DNA from: Leisingera sp. ANG-M7
GTDB lineage: Bacteria > Pseudomonadota > Alphaproteobacteria > Rhodobacterales > Rhodobacteraceae
Reading direction: 5' to 3'
DNA: 64,000 nucleotides
NCBI RefSeq assembly: GCF_000813965.1
Contig: NZ_JWLI01000002.1
Coordinates: 62,001-126,000 of the forward strand
Shown here: positions 17,836 to 26,669 of the stretch, one piece after another
How positions within the stretch are numbered: the first letter of the stretch is position 1
Layout of the letters: each line of letters opens with the position of its first letter
Made by a program: the position numbers and the translations under genes
The notes under the pieces: generated by a model
What the model saw: the letters and a program-made list of their open reading frames with translations, nothing else
Told to the model about the DNA's origin: nothing
Database searches by the model: none

Positions 17836-19161
17836 ATGCTCTCCATCCTCAAGAACCGGACCTACCGGCATCTGTTTCTGGCCCAGATCGTGGCGCTGAG
17901 CGGTACCGGGCTGGCAACCGTGGCGCTAGGCCTTCTGGCCTTTGACCTGGCCGGGGAGCGCGCGGGGGTGGTGCTGGGCACGGCACTGACGATCAAAATG
18001 GTGGCCTATGTCACAATCGCCCCCATCGCCGCCGCCTGGGCAGAACAGGTGGACCGCCGCCGGATGCTGATCGCGCTGGACATGGTGCGGATGGCGGTCG
18101 CCATGTGTCTGCCGTTCGTCACCGAGGTCTGGCAGGTCTATCTGCTGATCTTCGTGCTTCAATCGGCCTCAGCCGGGTTCACGCCCGCCTTCCAGGCCTC
18201 GATCCCCGATGTGCTGACGGAGGAGAAAGACTACACCCAGGCGCTGTCGCTGTCGCGGATGGCGTATGAACTGGAAAGCCTCATCAGTCCGATGCTGGCC
18301 GCGGCGCTCCTGGTGCTGGTCAGCTCCTCGACGCTGTTCTGGGGCACCGCAGCAGGGTTTGCGGCCTCAGCCTTGCTGCTCGTCTCCATCGTCCTGCCGT
18401 CGCCGGCGCCCAAGGCGCCCCGGCCCATCTGGCAGCGCACCACCCGCGGCATCCGCAACTATCTGCGCACCCCGCGGCTGCGCGGGTTGCTGGCTATGAA
18501 CTGGGTGGTCTCGGCAATGGCCGCGATGGTGCTGGTCAATACCGTGGTGCTGGTGCGTGCAGGATTGGGGCAGGGCGAAAGCGCGGTTGCGCTGGCGCTT
18601 GCCTGTTTCGGCGGCGGCTCAATGCTGTCGGCGATGCTGCTGCCGCGGCTGCTGGAGCGTGTACCGGACCGCAGCGTGATGCTGGCGGGCGGCGCGCTAG
18701 GGAGTGCCGCGCTGATGGTGCTGGCATTGACCGTGCTGGCACAGCCGCTGGATTTTGCACGGCTGGCAATTGCCTGGTTCGTGATCGGTCTTGGCTATTC
18801 CGCCGTGATGACGCCTTCAGGGCGGCTGCTGGCGCGCTCGGCTCATGCGGCGGACCGTCCGGCCATCTTTGCCGCGCAGTTTACCCTGTCGCATGCCTGC
18901 TGGCTGGTCTTCTATCCGCTGTCGGCCTGGCTGATGGCGGCCTGGGGGGCAGGGGCCGCAATGCTGGTGCTGGCGCTGCTGGCCGCCGCCGGGCTGATCG
19001 CGGCGCAGCACCTGTGGCCCGCGGACAGCGCCGCACCGGTTGCGCACAGCCATCCGGACCTGCCGCCCGACCATCCGCATCTGCAAGGCGGCCACCCGCA
19101 TGCGCATCCGGTCATCATTGACGATCTGCACCCGCGGATACCGCAGAAAGAGGGACACTAG
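17836..19161 (+). CDS. MFS exporter with histidine-rich C-terminal tail (NreB-like)
   Basis: The 441 residues form about 12 hydrophobic helices of the EntS/MFS_3 type: 'NRTYRHLFLAQIVALSGTGLATVALGLLAFDLAG', and the loop 'AEQVDRRRMLIALDMVRM'. The last 45 residues are cytoplasmic and rich in histidine (AHSHPDLPPDHPHLQGGHPH and more, 11 His), ending EGH. NreB nickel-resistance exporters combine an MFS body with such a tail, so efflux of Ni2+ or another soft metal is a reasonable guess; siderophore or drug export is possible. ATG 17836 follows AAGGCAAGG; the longer frame starts inside a parS-like site and was rejected. It stands alone between repC and hut. Confidence 0.8.
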   Translation: MLSILKNRTYRHLFLAQIVALSGTGLATVALGLLAFDLAGERAGVVLGTALTIKMVAYVTIAPIAAAWAEQVDRRRMLIALDMVRMAVAMCLPFVTEVWQVYLLIFVLQSASAGFTPAFQASIPDVLTEEKDYTQALSLSRMAYELESLISPMLAAALLVLVSSSTLFWGTAAGFAASALLLVSIVLPSPAPKAPRPIWQRTTRGIRNYLRTPRLRGLLAMNWVVSAMAAMVLVNTVVLVRAGLGQGESAVALALACFGGGSMLSAMLLPRLLERVPDRSVMLAGGALGSAALMVLALTVLAQPLDFARLAIAWFVIGLGYSAVMTPSGRLLARSAHAADRPAIFAAQFTLSHACWLVFYPLSAWLMAAWGAGAAMLVLALLAAAGLIAAQHLWPADSAAPVAHSHPDLPPDHPHLQGGHPHAHPVIIDDLHPRIPQKEGH

Positions 19162-19192
19162 CATCGCGAGGCAAAGGCGCAGCTTATTCATT

Positions 19193-19208
19193 TTATGACT
19201 AGACATAA
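19193..19208. promoter_or_regulatory. Dyad upstream of hutI, possible operator
   Basis: TTATG-N6-CATAA lies 59-74 bp before the hutI start, in the AT-rich gap after the MFS gene. No hut-type repressor gene is adjacent in the same orientation, so its protein partner is unknown. Confidence 0.25.
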
Positions 19209-19266
19209 TCTCCTAAATGAGTAGCTTATTGCCAAACCGGCAACCAAGCGACTCGGGGAGATTTGC

Positions 19267-20475
19267 GTGACTGGCAACTATGTTCTGACATGCGCCAAGC
19301 TGGCCACGATGGCCGGCTCAGATGCGCCTTACGGGCTGATTGAGGACGGGGCCGTTGCGGTTTCGGACGGGAAAATCGTCTGGGCCGGGCCGCGGCAGGA
19401 ATTGTCAGCTGACAATTTTCCCTGGAAGCATGTTGATCTGGACGGGCGGCTGGTGACACCGGGTCTGATCGACTGCCATACCCATATCGTCTTCGGCGGC
19501 AACCGCGCGATGGAGTTCGAGATGCGCCTGAATGGCGCTTCCTATGAGGAAGTCGCAAGGGCAGGGGGCGGCATCGTCTCCACCGTCTCCGCCACCCGCG
19601 AGGCCGCGCTGGAGGATCTGGTGCAGGGCGCGCTGCCGCGTCTGGATGCACTGATTGCCGAAGGCGCCACGGTGGTGGAGGTGAAATCCGGCTACGGGCT
19701 GGACCTGAAAACCGAGCTGAACATGCTGCGCGCTGCCCGCCGCCTCGGTGAATTGCGCCCGGTCACGGTGAAAACCACCTTCCTTGGCGCCCATGCGACG
19801 CCCGGCGAATACAAAGGCCGGGACGACGACTACATCGATCAGGTCTGCATCCCCGCCCTGCGCGCCGCCCATGCGGAGGGGCTGGTGGATGCAGTTGACG
19901 GCTTCTGCGAAAACATCGCCTTTGCCTCCGCGCAGATCGAACGGGTTTTCAAGGTAGCACGGGAGCTGGGCCTGCCGGTGAAACTGCACGCCGAGCAGCT
20001 GAGCCATCAGGGCGGCACCGCTCTGGCCGCACGTTACGGCGCGTTGTCCGTCGATCACGTGGAATACGCCACCGAAGACGACGCCAGGGCGATGGCCGCA
20101 TCGGGTTCTGCTGCGGTGATCCTGCCCGGCGCCTTCTACACTATCCGCGAAACCCAGATGCCGCCAATTGAGCACTTCCGCACCCACGGCGTGCCGATGG
20201 CGCTGGCGACCGACTGCAATCCGGGTTCCTCGCCGCTGACCTCGCTGCTCTTGACGATGAACATGGGCTGCACCCTGTTCCGCATGACACCCGAGGAAGC
20301 GCTGGCAGGCGTCACCTGCAACGCAGCCCGCGCGCTGGGACTGGCAGACCGCGGCCAGATCGCCGTCGGCATGCGCGCCGATCTGGCGGTTTGGGACGTG
20401 GAAACGCCCGGCGAGCTCGCCTACCGCATCGGCTTCAACCCGCTTTACACCCGTATCTATGAGGGAAAACGATGA
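19267..20475 (+). CDS. hutI: Imidazolonepropionase
   Basis: HutI (402 residues) hydrolyses 4-imidazolone-5-propionate to N-formimino-L-glutamate in histidine breakdown. The amidohydrolase metal site '[12 protein letters not shown]', '[17 protein letters not shown]', '[12 protein letters not shown]' and '[33 protein letters not shown]' are all HutI signatures. A GTG start follows GGGGAG. Remarkably, codons about 44-50 read through a perfect 18-bp parS-like palindrome, which encodes Leu-Ser-Ala-Asp-Asn. The ATGA overlap with hutH shows tight coupling. Confidence 0.95.
   Translation: MTGNYVLTCAKLATMAGSDAPYGLIEDGAVAVSDGKIVWAGPRQELSADNFPWKHVDLDGRLVTPGLIDCHTHIVFGGNRAMEFEMRLNGASYEEVARAGGGIVSTVSATREAALEDLVQGALPRLDALIAEGATVVEVKSGYGLDLKTELNMLRAARRLGELRPVTVKTTFLGAHATPGEYKGRDDDYIDQVCIPALRAAHAEGLVDAVDGFCENIAFASAQIERVFKVARELGLPVKLHAEQLSHQGGTALAARYGALSVDHVEYATEDDARAMAASGSAAVILPGAFYTIRETQMPPIEHFRTHGVPMALATDCNPGSSPLTSLLLTMNMGCTLFRMTPEEALAGVTCNAARALGLADRGQIAVGMRADLAVWDVETPGELAYRIGFNPLYTRIYEGKR
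19400..19417. repeat. parS-like palindrome 4, inside the hutI coding sequence
   Basis: A perfect 18-bp palindrome with the same TTGTCAGCTGACAA core as the three sites behind repC. It is about 1.9 kb from repC and lies in hutI near codon 47, where it encodes residues LSADN in a variable surface-strand region before '[14 protein letters not shown]'. Confidence 0.75.
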
Positions 20476-21995
20476 TCGAGATGATCCCCGGCACGGTAAC
20501 GCTGTCCACGCTGGAAGATATCTACCGCAACCTGACTCCGGCCAGGCTGGATGCTTCGGCGCGTGAGCCGGTGGAAGCTGCGGCCCGGATGGTGGCCGAG
20601 GCGGCAGCGGGAGAGGACGCCGTCTATGGTATCAACACCGGCTTCGGAAAATTGGCCTCGACCAAGATCGCGCCGGCTGACACCGCCACCCTGCAGCGCA
20701 ACCTGATCCTCAGCCATTGCTGCGGGGTAGGGGAGGCGCTGCCGGAGGACAAGACCCGGCTGATGATGACGCTGAAACTCTTGTCGATGGGCCGCGGCGC
20801 GTCGGGCGTGCGCTGGCTGGTGATCGAACAGATCGAACAGATGCTGGAGCGCGGCGTGGTGCCGGTGATCCCGTCGCAGGGCTCCGTAGGCGCCTCTGGC
20901 GACCTGGCGCCGCTGGCGCATATGGCGGCAGCGATGATCGGGGCAGGGGAGGCCACGTTCGAAGGCACCCGCATGGCCAGTGCGGAAGCGCTGAAAAAGG
21001 CCGGGTTAGAGCCTATTGTACTGGGTCCCAAGGAAGGCCTGGGGCTGATCAACGGCACCCAGTTCTCCACCGCCTGCGCGCTGGGTGGGCTGTTCGACGC
21101 CTGGCGCCTGGCTGAGGCGTCGATGGCGATTGCCTCGCTCACCACCGACGCCATCATGGGCTCCACCGCGCCCCTGGTGGCCGACATCCACTCCCTGCGC
21201 GGCCATGCCGGGCAGATTGACGTTGCGCGGGAAATGCGCGGCATCATGGACGGATCGGAAATCCGCGAAAGCCACCGCGAGGGCGACACGCGCGTGCAGG
21301 ACCCGTACTGCATCCGCTGCCAGCCGCAGGTAGTGGGCGCGGCGCTGGACGTGCTGCGGATGGCCGCCAGGACGCTGGAGATCGAGGCCAACGCCGTTAC
21401 CGACAACCCGCTGGTGCTGGTGAATGAGGGGCGGATCGTTTCGGGCGGCAACTTCCACGCTGAATATGTGGGCTTTGCCGCTGACCAGATCGCGCTGGCG
21501 GTGGCCGAAATCGGCGCCATCGCGCAGCGCCGGGTGGCGCTGATGGTGGACCCGACCTTGAGCCACGACCTGCCGCCGTTCCTGACGCCCGATCCGGGCC
21601 TCAACTCCGGTTTCATGATTGCCGAGGTGACCACCGCCGCGCTGATGAGCGAGAACAAGCATCTGGCCAACCCTTGCGTGACCGACTCGACCCCCACGTC
21701 GGCCAACCAGGAGGACCACGTGTCGATGGCCGCCCACGGCGCGCTGCGTCTGGCGAAGATGAACGCCAACCTGTCGGTGATCCTGGGCGTTGAAATGCTC
21801 TGTGCAGCACAAGGGGTGGAGGCGCGCGCACCGCTGCAAACCTCGGCCCGCCTGCAGGACGTTCTGGCAATGCTGCGCGCCGATATCCCCTCGCTGGCAG
21901 AGGACCGCTATCTGGCGCCCGACATCGAGGCTGCCAGTGCCATGGTCCGCTCGGGCCGGGTAGCGGAGGCCGCAGGCGTAAAGGTGGCGGCATGA
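20472..21995 (+). CDS. hutH: Histidine ammonia-lyase
   Basis: HutH (507 residues) removes ammonia from L-histidine to give urocanate. The Ala-Ser-Gly triad that forms the MIO electrophile is in '[14 protein letters not shown]' near residues 140-142. Other family marks are '[14 protein letters not shown]', '[15 protein letters not shown]', '[25 protein letters not shown]' and '[10 protein letters not shown]'. It starts within the hutI stop (ATGA) and ends within the hutG start (ATGA), so the four hut genes form a tightly coupled operon. Confidence 0.96.
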   Translation: MIEMIPGTVTLSTLEDIYRNLTPARLDASAREPVEAAARMVAEAAAGEDAVYGINTGFGKLASTKIAPADTATLQRNLILSHCCGVGEALPEDKTRLMMTLKLLSMGRGASGVRWLVIEQIEQMLERGVVPVIPSQGSVGASGDLAPLAHMAAAMIGAGEATFEGTRMASAEALKKAGLEPIVLGPKEGLGLINGTQFSTACALGGLFDAWRLAEASMAIASLTTDAIMGSTAPLVADIHSLRGHAGQIDVAREMRGIMDGSEIRESHREGDTRVQDPYCIRCQPQVVGAALDVLRMAARTLEIEANAVTDNPLVLVNEGRIVSGGNFHAEYVGFAADQIALAVAEIGAIAQRRVALMVDPTLSHDLPPFLTPDPGLNSGFMIAEVTTAALMSENKHLANPCVTDSTPTSANQEDHVSMAAHGALRLAKMNANLSVILGVEMLCAAQGVEARAPLQTSARLQDVLAMLRADIPSLAEDRYLAPDIEAASAMVRSGRVAEAAGVKVAA

Positions 21996-22777
21996 TCGAA
22001 GTGACCCAAGGCGCCTCGCCGTTGGTGCTGGGGCTGCCCCACACCGGCACCGATGTGCCGCCGGAAATCTGGGACCGCCTCAATGAGACGGGCAGGGCGC
22101 TGGCGGATACCGACTGGCATATCCACGACCTGTATTCCGGGCTGGCAGGGGACATAACAACCGTCCGCACGCCGATCCACCGCTATGTGATCGACGTGAA
22201 CCGCGATCCGGGTGGTATCAGTCTCTATCCAGGGCAAAACACCACCACTCTGGTGCCGCTCACGGATTTTGACGGGCTGCCGATCTGGCAGGAGGGCAAG
22301 GAACCCGATGAGGCGGAGATCACCCGCCGCCGCGACGCTTATCACGCGCCCTATCACGCGGCGCTGATGGCGGAGCTGCAGCGGGTGAAGGCGATCCACG
22401 GCTTTGCCATCCTCTATGACTGCCATTCGATCCGCGGCGATATTCCCTTCCTGTTCGAAGGCCGCCTGCCGGATTTCAACGTCGGCACCAACATGGGCGA
22501 AACCTGCGACGCGTCGATCGAGGCGCTGACCGTGGCCCATTGCGAGGCGGCGGATGGCTATACCTCCACCCTCAACGGGCGTTTCAAGGGGGGCTGGACC
22601 ACCCGCCATTACGGGCGCCCAGCGGACGGGCTGCACGCGATCCAGATGGAACTGGCGCAGGCGACCTACTGCCAGGAAAGCCCGCCCTGGACCTATATGC
22701 CGGAGCGCGCGGAACAACTGCGCGCCCATCTCACCAAAATCCTGACTGATCTCAAAAACTGGAGGCCCTCGGCATGA
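21992..22777 (+). CDS. hutG: N-formylglutamate amidohydrolase (deformylase)
   Basis: The 261-residue protein belongs to the N-formylglutamate amidohydrolase family: '[18 protein letters not shown]', '[28 protein letters not shown]', '[20 protein letters not shown]', '[26 protein letters not shown]' and '[14 protein letters not shown]'. It makes glutamate and formate from N-formylglutamate. This branch needs HutF (formiminoglutamate deiminase), which was not seen in the window. The alternative, direct hydrolysis of formiminoglutamate, uses an unrelated arginase-type enzyme. Overlaps ATGA with both neighbours. Confidence 0.93.
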   Translation: MIEVTQGASPLVLGLPHTGTDVPPEIWDRLNETGRALADTDWHIHDLYSGLAGDITTVRTPIHRYVIDVNRDPGGISLYPGQNTTTLVPLTDFDGLPIWQEGKEPDEAEITRRRDAYHAPYHAALMAELQRVKAIHGFAILYDCHSIRGDIPFLFEGRLPDFNVGTNMGETCDASIEALTVAHCEAADGYTSTLNGRFKGGWTTRHYGRPADGLHAIQMELAQATYCQESPPWTYMPERAEQLRAHLTKILTDLKNWRPSA

Positions 22778-24456
22778 GCGATCCCCGCAAGAACACCCGC
22801 GACATCTTCCCGCCCACCGGCCCGGAAATCACCGCCAAGCATTGGGTCACCGAGGCGCCGATGCGGATGATGATGAACAACCTGCACCCCGACGTCGCGG
22901 AAAACCCGCATGAGCTGGTGGTGTACGGCGGCATCGGCCGCGCCGCGCGGACCTGGAAGGATTTCGACCTGATCGTCGAGACCCTGAAGAACCTCGACGA
23001 GGACCAGACCCTGATGGTGCAGTCCGGCAAGCCGGTTGGCGTGTTCCAGACCCACAAGGACGCGCCGCGGGTGCTGATCGCCAACTCCAACCTGGTGCCG
23101 CATTGGGCCAACTGGGACCACTTCAACGAGCTCGATAAGAAGGGGTTGATGATGTACGGCCAGATGACGGCCGGCTCCTGGATCTATATCGGCACGCAGG
23201 GCATCGTGCAGGGCACCTATGAGACCTTTGCCGAGGCCGGCCGCCAGCATTACGGCGGCGACCTCAAGGGCAAGTGGATCCTGACCGGCGGCCTCGGCGG
23301 CATGGGTGGCGCGCAGCCGCTGGCAGCCGTGTTTGCCGGTGCCTGCTGCCTGGCGGTAGAGTGCAACCCGGACAGCATCGACTTCCGCCTGCGCACCAAA
23401 TACCTGGACGAGAAGGCCGAGACCCTGGACGAGGCGCTGGAGATGATCGAACGCTGGACCGCCGCGGGCGAGGCGAAATCCGTGGGTCTCTTGGGCAACG
23501 CGGCAGAGATCTTCCCGGAGCTGGTGAAGCGCGCCGAAGCAGGCGGAATCCGCCCCGACATCGTGACCGACCAGACCTCCGCCCACGACCCTGTCAACGG
23601 CTACCTGCCGCTGGGCTGGACCATGGGTGAGTGGAAGGAGCGCCGCGAGAGTGACAAGAAAGCGGTGGAAAAGGCCGCCCGCGCCTCGATGAAAGTTCAG
23701 GTCAAGGCGATGTGCGATTTCCACGCGATGGGTGTTCCCACCGTGGATTACGGCAACAACATCCGCCAGATGGCGCTGGAAGAGGGGCTGGAGAACGCCT
23801 TTGACTTCCCCGGTTTCGTGCCCGCCTATATCCGCCCGCTGTTCTGCAAGGGCATCGGCCCGTTCCGCTGGTGCGCGCTGTCGGGCGACCCGGAGGACAT
23901 CCGCAAGACCGACGCCAAGATGAAGGAGCTGTTCCCCGAGAATGAAGGCCTGCATCGCTGGCTGGACATGGCGCAGGAGCGCATTGCGTTTCAGGGCCTG
24001 CCCGCGCGGATCTGCTGGATCGGTCTCGGCGACCGCCACAAGGCCGGCCTCGCGTTCAACGAGATGGTCCGCAACGGCGAGCTGTCGGCGCCGGTGGTGA
24101 TCGGCCGCGACCACCTGGATTCGGGCTCTGTGGCGTCCCCGAACCGCGAGACAGAGGCGATGATGGATGGCTCCGACGCTGTCTCCGACTGGCCGCTGCT
24201 GAACGCGCTTTTGAACACCGCCTCCGGTGCCACCTGGGTGTCGCTGCACCACGGCGGCGGCGTTGGCATGGGCTTCTCGCAGCATTCCGGCGTGGTGATC
24301 TGCTGTGACGGCACCGAGGACGCCGACCGCCGTATCGGCCGCGTGCTGTGGAACGACCCGGCCACCGGCGTCATGCGCCACGCAGATGCGGGGTACGATA
24401 TCGCCAAAGACCATGCCAAGGCCTGCGGCCTGAACCTGCCTGGCATTCTGGGCTGA
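22774..24456 (+). CDS. hutU: Urocanate hydratase
   Basis: HutU (560 residues) converts urocanate to imidazolonepropionate with NAD+ as a bound electrophile. The sequence follows the family from '[26 protein letters not shown]' through '[30 protein letters not shown]', the Rossmann-like '[15 protein letters not shown]', '[14 protein letters not shown]' and '[16 protein letters not shown]', to the end '[20 protein letters not shown]'. It is the last hut gene, followed by a strong hairpin terminator. Order I-H-G-U differs from the Pseudomonas hutUHIG arrangement. Confidence 0.96.
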   Translation: MSDPRKNTRDIFPPTGPEITAKHWVTEAPMRMMMNNLHPDVAENPHELVVYGGIGRAARTWKDFDLIVETLKNLDEDQTLMVQSGKPVGVFQTHKDAPRVLIANSNLVPHWANWDHFNELDKKGLMMYGQMTAGSWIYIGTQGIVQGTYETFAEAGRQHYGGDLKGKWILTGGLGGMGGAQPLAAVFAGACCLAVECNPDSIDFRLRTKYLDEKAETLDEALEMIERWTAAGEAKSVGLLGNAAEIFPELVKRAEAGGIRPDIVTDQTSAHDPVNGYLPLGWTMGEWKERRESDKKAVEKAARASMKVQVKAMCDFHAMGVPTVDYGNNIRQMALEEGLENAFDFPGFVPAYIRPLFCKGIGPFRWCALSGDPEDIRKTDAKMKELFPENEGLHRWLDMAQERIAFQGLPARICWIGLGDRHKAGLAFNEMVRNGELSAPVVIGRDHLDSGSVASPNRETEAMMDGSDAVSDWPLLNALLNTASGATWVSLHHGGGVGMGFSQHSGVVICCDGTEDADRRIGRVLWNDPATGVMRHADAGYDIAKDHAKACGLNLPGILG

Positions 24457-24483
24457 TTACTCAGTCCGTCAAACAAACTTGGG

Positions 24484-24517
24484 TAGCCGGTTTCCAGTGA
24501 GGAGACCGGCTATTTTT
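24484..24517 (+). terminator. Terminator of the hut operon
   Basis: Twelve-base-pair stem (24484-24495 with 24501-24512, one G-U pair, 5-nt loop) is followed by five T residues. The stop codon of the convergent GntR gene is inside the right arm, so the element sits exactly between the convergent units. Confidence 0.88.
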
Positions 24518-25184
24518 CTTGCAACAGGCGCTCTGCGGTATGTTTGGCGTCGCTCAGATGCTGTTCGATGGCGGTGCGTGCGGCTTCTGTATTGCCTGAC
24601 ACGATGGCCTCGCAGATGTCCTGCATATGGGCAGGACCGGGCTTCTGGCGATCCGCTGTTGAGAGCGTCACCGCCCGCAGCCGGCTGATGCGTCCGTTCA
24701 GACGCTGGGCGATTTCCCAGGCGACGTTGTGGCCGGCGCCGTCGAAAATGATCCGGTAGAACTCTGTCGTGGCGCGCAGCATCGGGGTGGGCACGCCTGC
24801 CGCCACGGCCTCTTGCAGCTCAAGCAGCGCGGCCTTCAGCTGTACTGTCAGCTCCGGCGTGATGTTTTGGGTGCAGGCGGTGGCGGCTGCGGTCTCCAGC
24901 ATCTGGCGGATGTCGTAGATCTGCCGCGCGTCGGCCCAAGTGAGCTGCGCCACAATCGGGCCCTTGCCGGGCAGGATCTCCACCAGCCCCTCCGCCTCCA
25001 GGTAGCGGATCGTTTCGCGCACCACGGTGCGGCTGACGCCAAGCTGGTCGCACAGGGGCCGCTCCACCAGCCGTTCGCCGGGGGCAAACTGGCCGGAGAT
25101 GATCGCCTCGCGCATCCGTTCCTGCACGATATCGCGCAGGGTCTGCGGCTGGTGGTCGATTTTGCTCATGATGGGGCTGGTCAT
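24510..25184 (-). CDS. GntR-family transcriptional regulator, FCD domain
   Basis: The 224-residue regulator has an N-terminal winged helix ('LRDIVQERMREAIISGQFAPGERLVERPLCDQLGVSRTVVRETIRYLEAEGLVEILPGKGPIV') and FCD domain ('ARQIYDIRQMLETAAATACTQN', 'FYRIIFDGAGHNVAWEIAQRLNGRISRLR'). ATG 25184 is chosen because GGAGG lies five bases upstream; the longer frame has no such site. It converges on hutU but diverges from the AA_synth cassette, and a perfect ATGGTATACCAT dyad lies in that cassette's promoter. Its target is therefore probably the cassette and not hut. Confidence 0.9.
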   Translation of the reverse strand: MTSPIMSKIDHQPQTLRDIVQERMREAIISGQFAPGERLVERPLCDQLGVSRTVVRETIRYLEAEGLVEILPGKGPIVAQLTWADARQIYDIRQMLETAAATACTQNITPELTVQLKAALLELQEAVAAGVPTPMLRATTEFYRIIFDGAGHNVAWEIAQRLNGRISRLRAVTLSTADRQKPGPAHMQDICEAIVSGNTEAARTAIEQHLSDAKHTAERLLQEK

Positions 25185-25227
25185 AAGTCCTCCGATAGCA
25201 ACCGGGGCAGGGCGGAACAAGGCTGCA

Positions 25228-25257
25228 TTGACATACTGTATGATGGTATACCATATT
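25228..25257 (+). promoter_or_regulatory. Promoter of the AA_synth cassette with embedded GntR operator
   Basis: TTGACA (25228-25233) and CATATT (25252-25257) are 18 bp apart. The spacer and -10 are covered by the perfect 12-bp palindrome ATGGTATACCAT (25243-25254). A repressor bound there would exclude RNA polymerase. The dyad has the size and TnGTnnACnA-like form used by FCD GntR proteins, and such a gene diverges from this promoter. Confidence 0.65.
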
Positions 25258-25291
25258 ACGGCAACTGGAATCAGACAGGAAAGATCCGCCG

Positions 25292-25894
25292 ATGCCCGCC
25301 GAAATCCGCAAGACGCTGCTGCATGTCGAAGAAACCCTGATCGAGGGCGGCAAGGCAGCTGAAACGCCGCTGAAAATGATTGCCGCGGTGGCGGTGATCA
25401 AAAACCCCTGGGCCGGGCAGGGCTTTGTCGAGGACCTGCGCCCGGCGATCCAAGACTGCGCGCCGGGTCTGGGCGAGAAGCTGACGGCGATGGTGCTGGA
25501 GGCCGCAGGCGGCGGCGATAAGGTTGAGGGCTACGGCAAATCCGCCATCGTCGGGGTGAATGGCGAGGTGGAACATGCCTCTGCCCTCATCCACACGCTG
25601 CGCTTTGGCAACCACTTCCGCGAGGCGGTGGGGGCGAAATCCTATCTGGCCTTCACCAATACCCGCGGGCCCGCGAACGCCTCGCTGCAAATCCCGCTGA
25701 TGGACAAGAACGACGGCGGGCGGCGCAGCCACTACCTGACCATCCAGCTGTCGGTGGCCGATGCGCCTGGACCGGATGAGATCGTGATTGCGCTTGGCGC
25801 CTCCATCGGCGGGCGGCCGCATCACCGGATCGGCGACCGCTATCAGGACCTGAAGGAACTGGGCCATGACGTCGACAACCCTGCCGCTGTCTGA
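25292..25894 (+). CDS. AA_synth-family (DUF1185) protein
   Basis: A 200-residue soluble protein of the 'amino acid synthesis' family (Pfam PF06684), recognisable from 'EIRKTLLHVEETLIEGGKA', 'AAVAVIKNPWAGQGFVEDL', 'VEGYGKSAIVGVNGEVEHASALIH' and 'IVIALGASIGGRPHHRIGDRYQD'. Biochemical function is not established to my knowledge, in spite of the family name. From memory its fold is in the same structural class as RidA/YjgF proteins, which would make it a possible counterpart of RutC in pyrimidine ring breakdown. It leads the operon; the next gene starts 29 bp before its stop. Confidence 0.85.
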   Translation: MPAEIRKTLLHVEETLIEGGKAAETPLKMIAAVAVIKNPWAGQGFVEDLRPAIQDCAPGLGEKLTAMVLEAAGGGDKVEGYGKSAIVGVNGEVEHASALIHTLRFGNHFREAVGAKSYLAFTNTRGPANASLQIPLMDKNDGGRRSHYLTIQLSVADAPGPDEIVIALGASIGGRPHHRIGDRYQDLKELGHDVDNPAAV

Positions 25895-26669
25895 GCCTTA
25901 CGGCCCTGCTGCCTGCCTCAGGGCAGGGGAGGGGTCTCCGCTGGTGCTGATCCACGGGGTCGGCATGCAGTCGGCGGCCTGGGGGCCGCAGATCGAGGCT
26001 TTTGCGCAGACCCATGAGGTCATCGCGCTGGATATGCCCGGCCATGGCGGCAGCGCGCCGCTGCCGGAGGGTACAGAACTGCCGGACTATGTGGCCTGGC
26101 TGCATGCCGTGCTGCAGGCGCTGGATCTGGAGCCGGTCAGTCTGGCGGGCCATTCCATGGGCGCGCTGATTGCCGGCGGCTATGCTGTCAGCCATCCGGA
26201 AAACGCGGCCCGCGTGGCGCTGCTGAACGGGGTGTTCCGCCGTTCGGCTGACGCACGGGCTGCGGTTGAGGCGCGGGCTGCGGAAATCCGCGCAGGCAGT
26301 TTTGATCTGGAAACACCGCTGGCGCGGTGGTTCGGGGAGAGAGAGGCCGACCAAGCGGCGCGGGCGCAGGTGGGTGAATGGCTGTCGGGCGTGGACCTGG
26401 CGGGTTACGCCGCCGCCTATACCGCCTTTGCCTGCGGCGACAGCACCTATGCGGACGGCTTTGCGGGCATCCGCTGCCCGCTGCTTGCGCTGACCGGCGA
26501 TGGCGATCCGAACTCGACACCCGCGATGGCACAGGCCATGGCGGATGCCGCGCCGCAGGGCAGGGCGGTTGTCATCGAAGGCCACCGGCATATGGTCAAC
26601 CTGACCGCCCCCGCAGAGGTCAACGCCGCCCTGCAGGACTGGCTGGATACGGAAGGAGCAACGTCATGA
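25866..26669 (+). CDS. Alpha/beta-fold hydrolase (RutD-like role)
   Basis: The 267-residue hydrolase has the oxyanion region 'LVLIHGVGMQSAAWGPQ', 'ALDMPGHGGSAP', the nucleophile elbow 'GHSMGAL' (Ser about residue 97), the acid in 'LTGDGDPNSTP', and the catalytic histidine in 'EGHRHMVNLTAP'. A lid region spans about 120-195. In operons with a luciferase-type monooxygenase and a flavin reductase, such hydrolases usually cleave an amide, carbamate or ester made by ring opening (RutD hydrolyses aminoacrylate-type intermediates). The actual substrate is unknown. Overlaps its neighbours on both sides. Confidence 0.85.
   Translation: MTSTTLPLSEPYGPAACLRAGEGSPLVLIHGVGMQSAAWGPQIEAFAQTHEVIALDMPGHGGSAPLPEGTELPDYVAWLHAVLQALDLEPVSLAGHSMGALIAGGYAVSHPENAARVALLNGVFRRSADARAAVEARAAEIRAGSFDLETPLARWFGEREADQAARAQVGEWLSGVDLAGYAAAYTAFACGDSTYADGFAGIRCPLLALTGDGDPNSTPAMAQAMADAAPQGRAVVIEGHRHMVNLTAPAEVNAALQDWLDTEGATS

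Noticed and set aside
22693-24414. 573-codon open frame opposite hutU
   Set aside because: Antisense shadow of urocanate hydratase with no recognisable protein features.
24510-25184. GntR gene as the hut repressor HutC
   Set aside because: It is an FCD-type GntR protein, not the UTRA-type HutC, it converges on hutU, and its likely operator is in the other direction.
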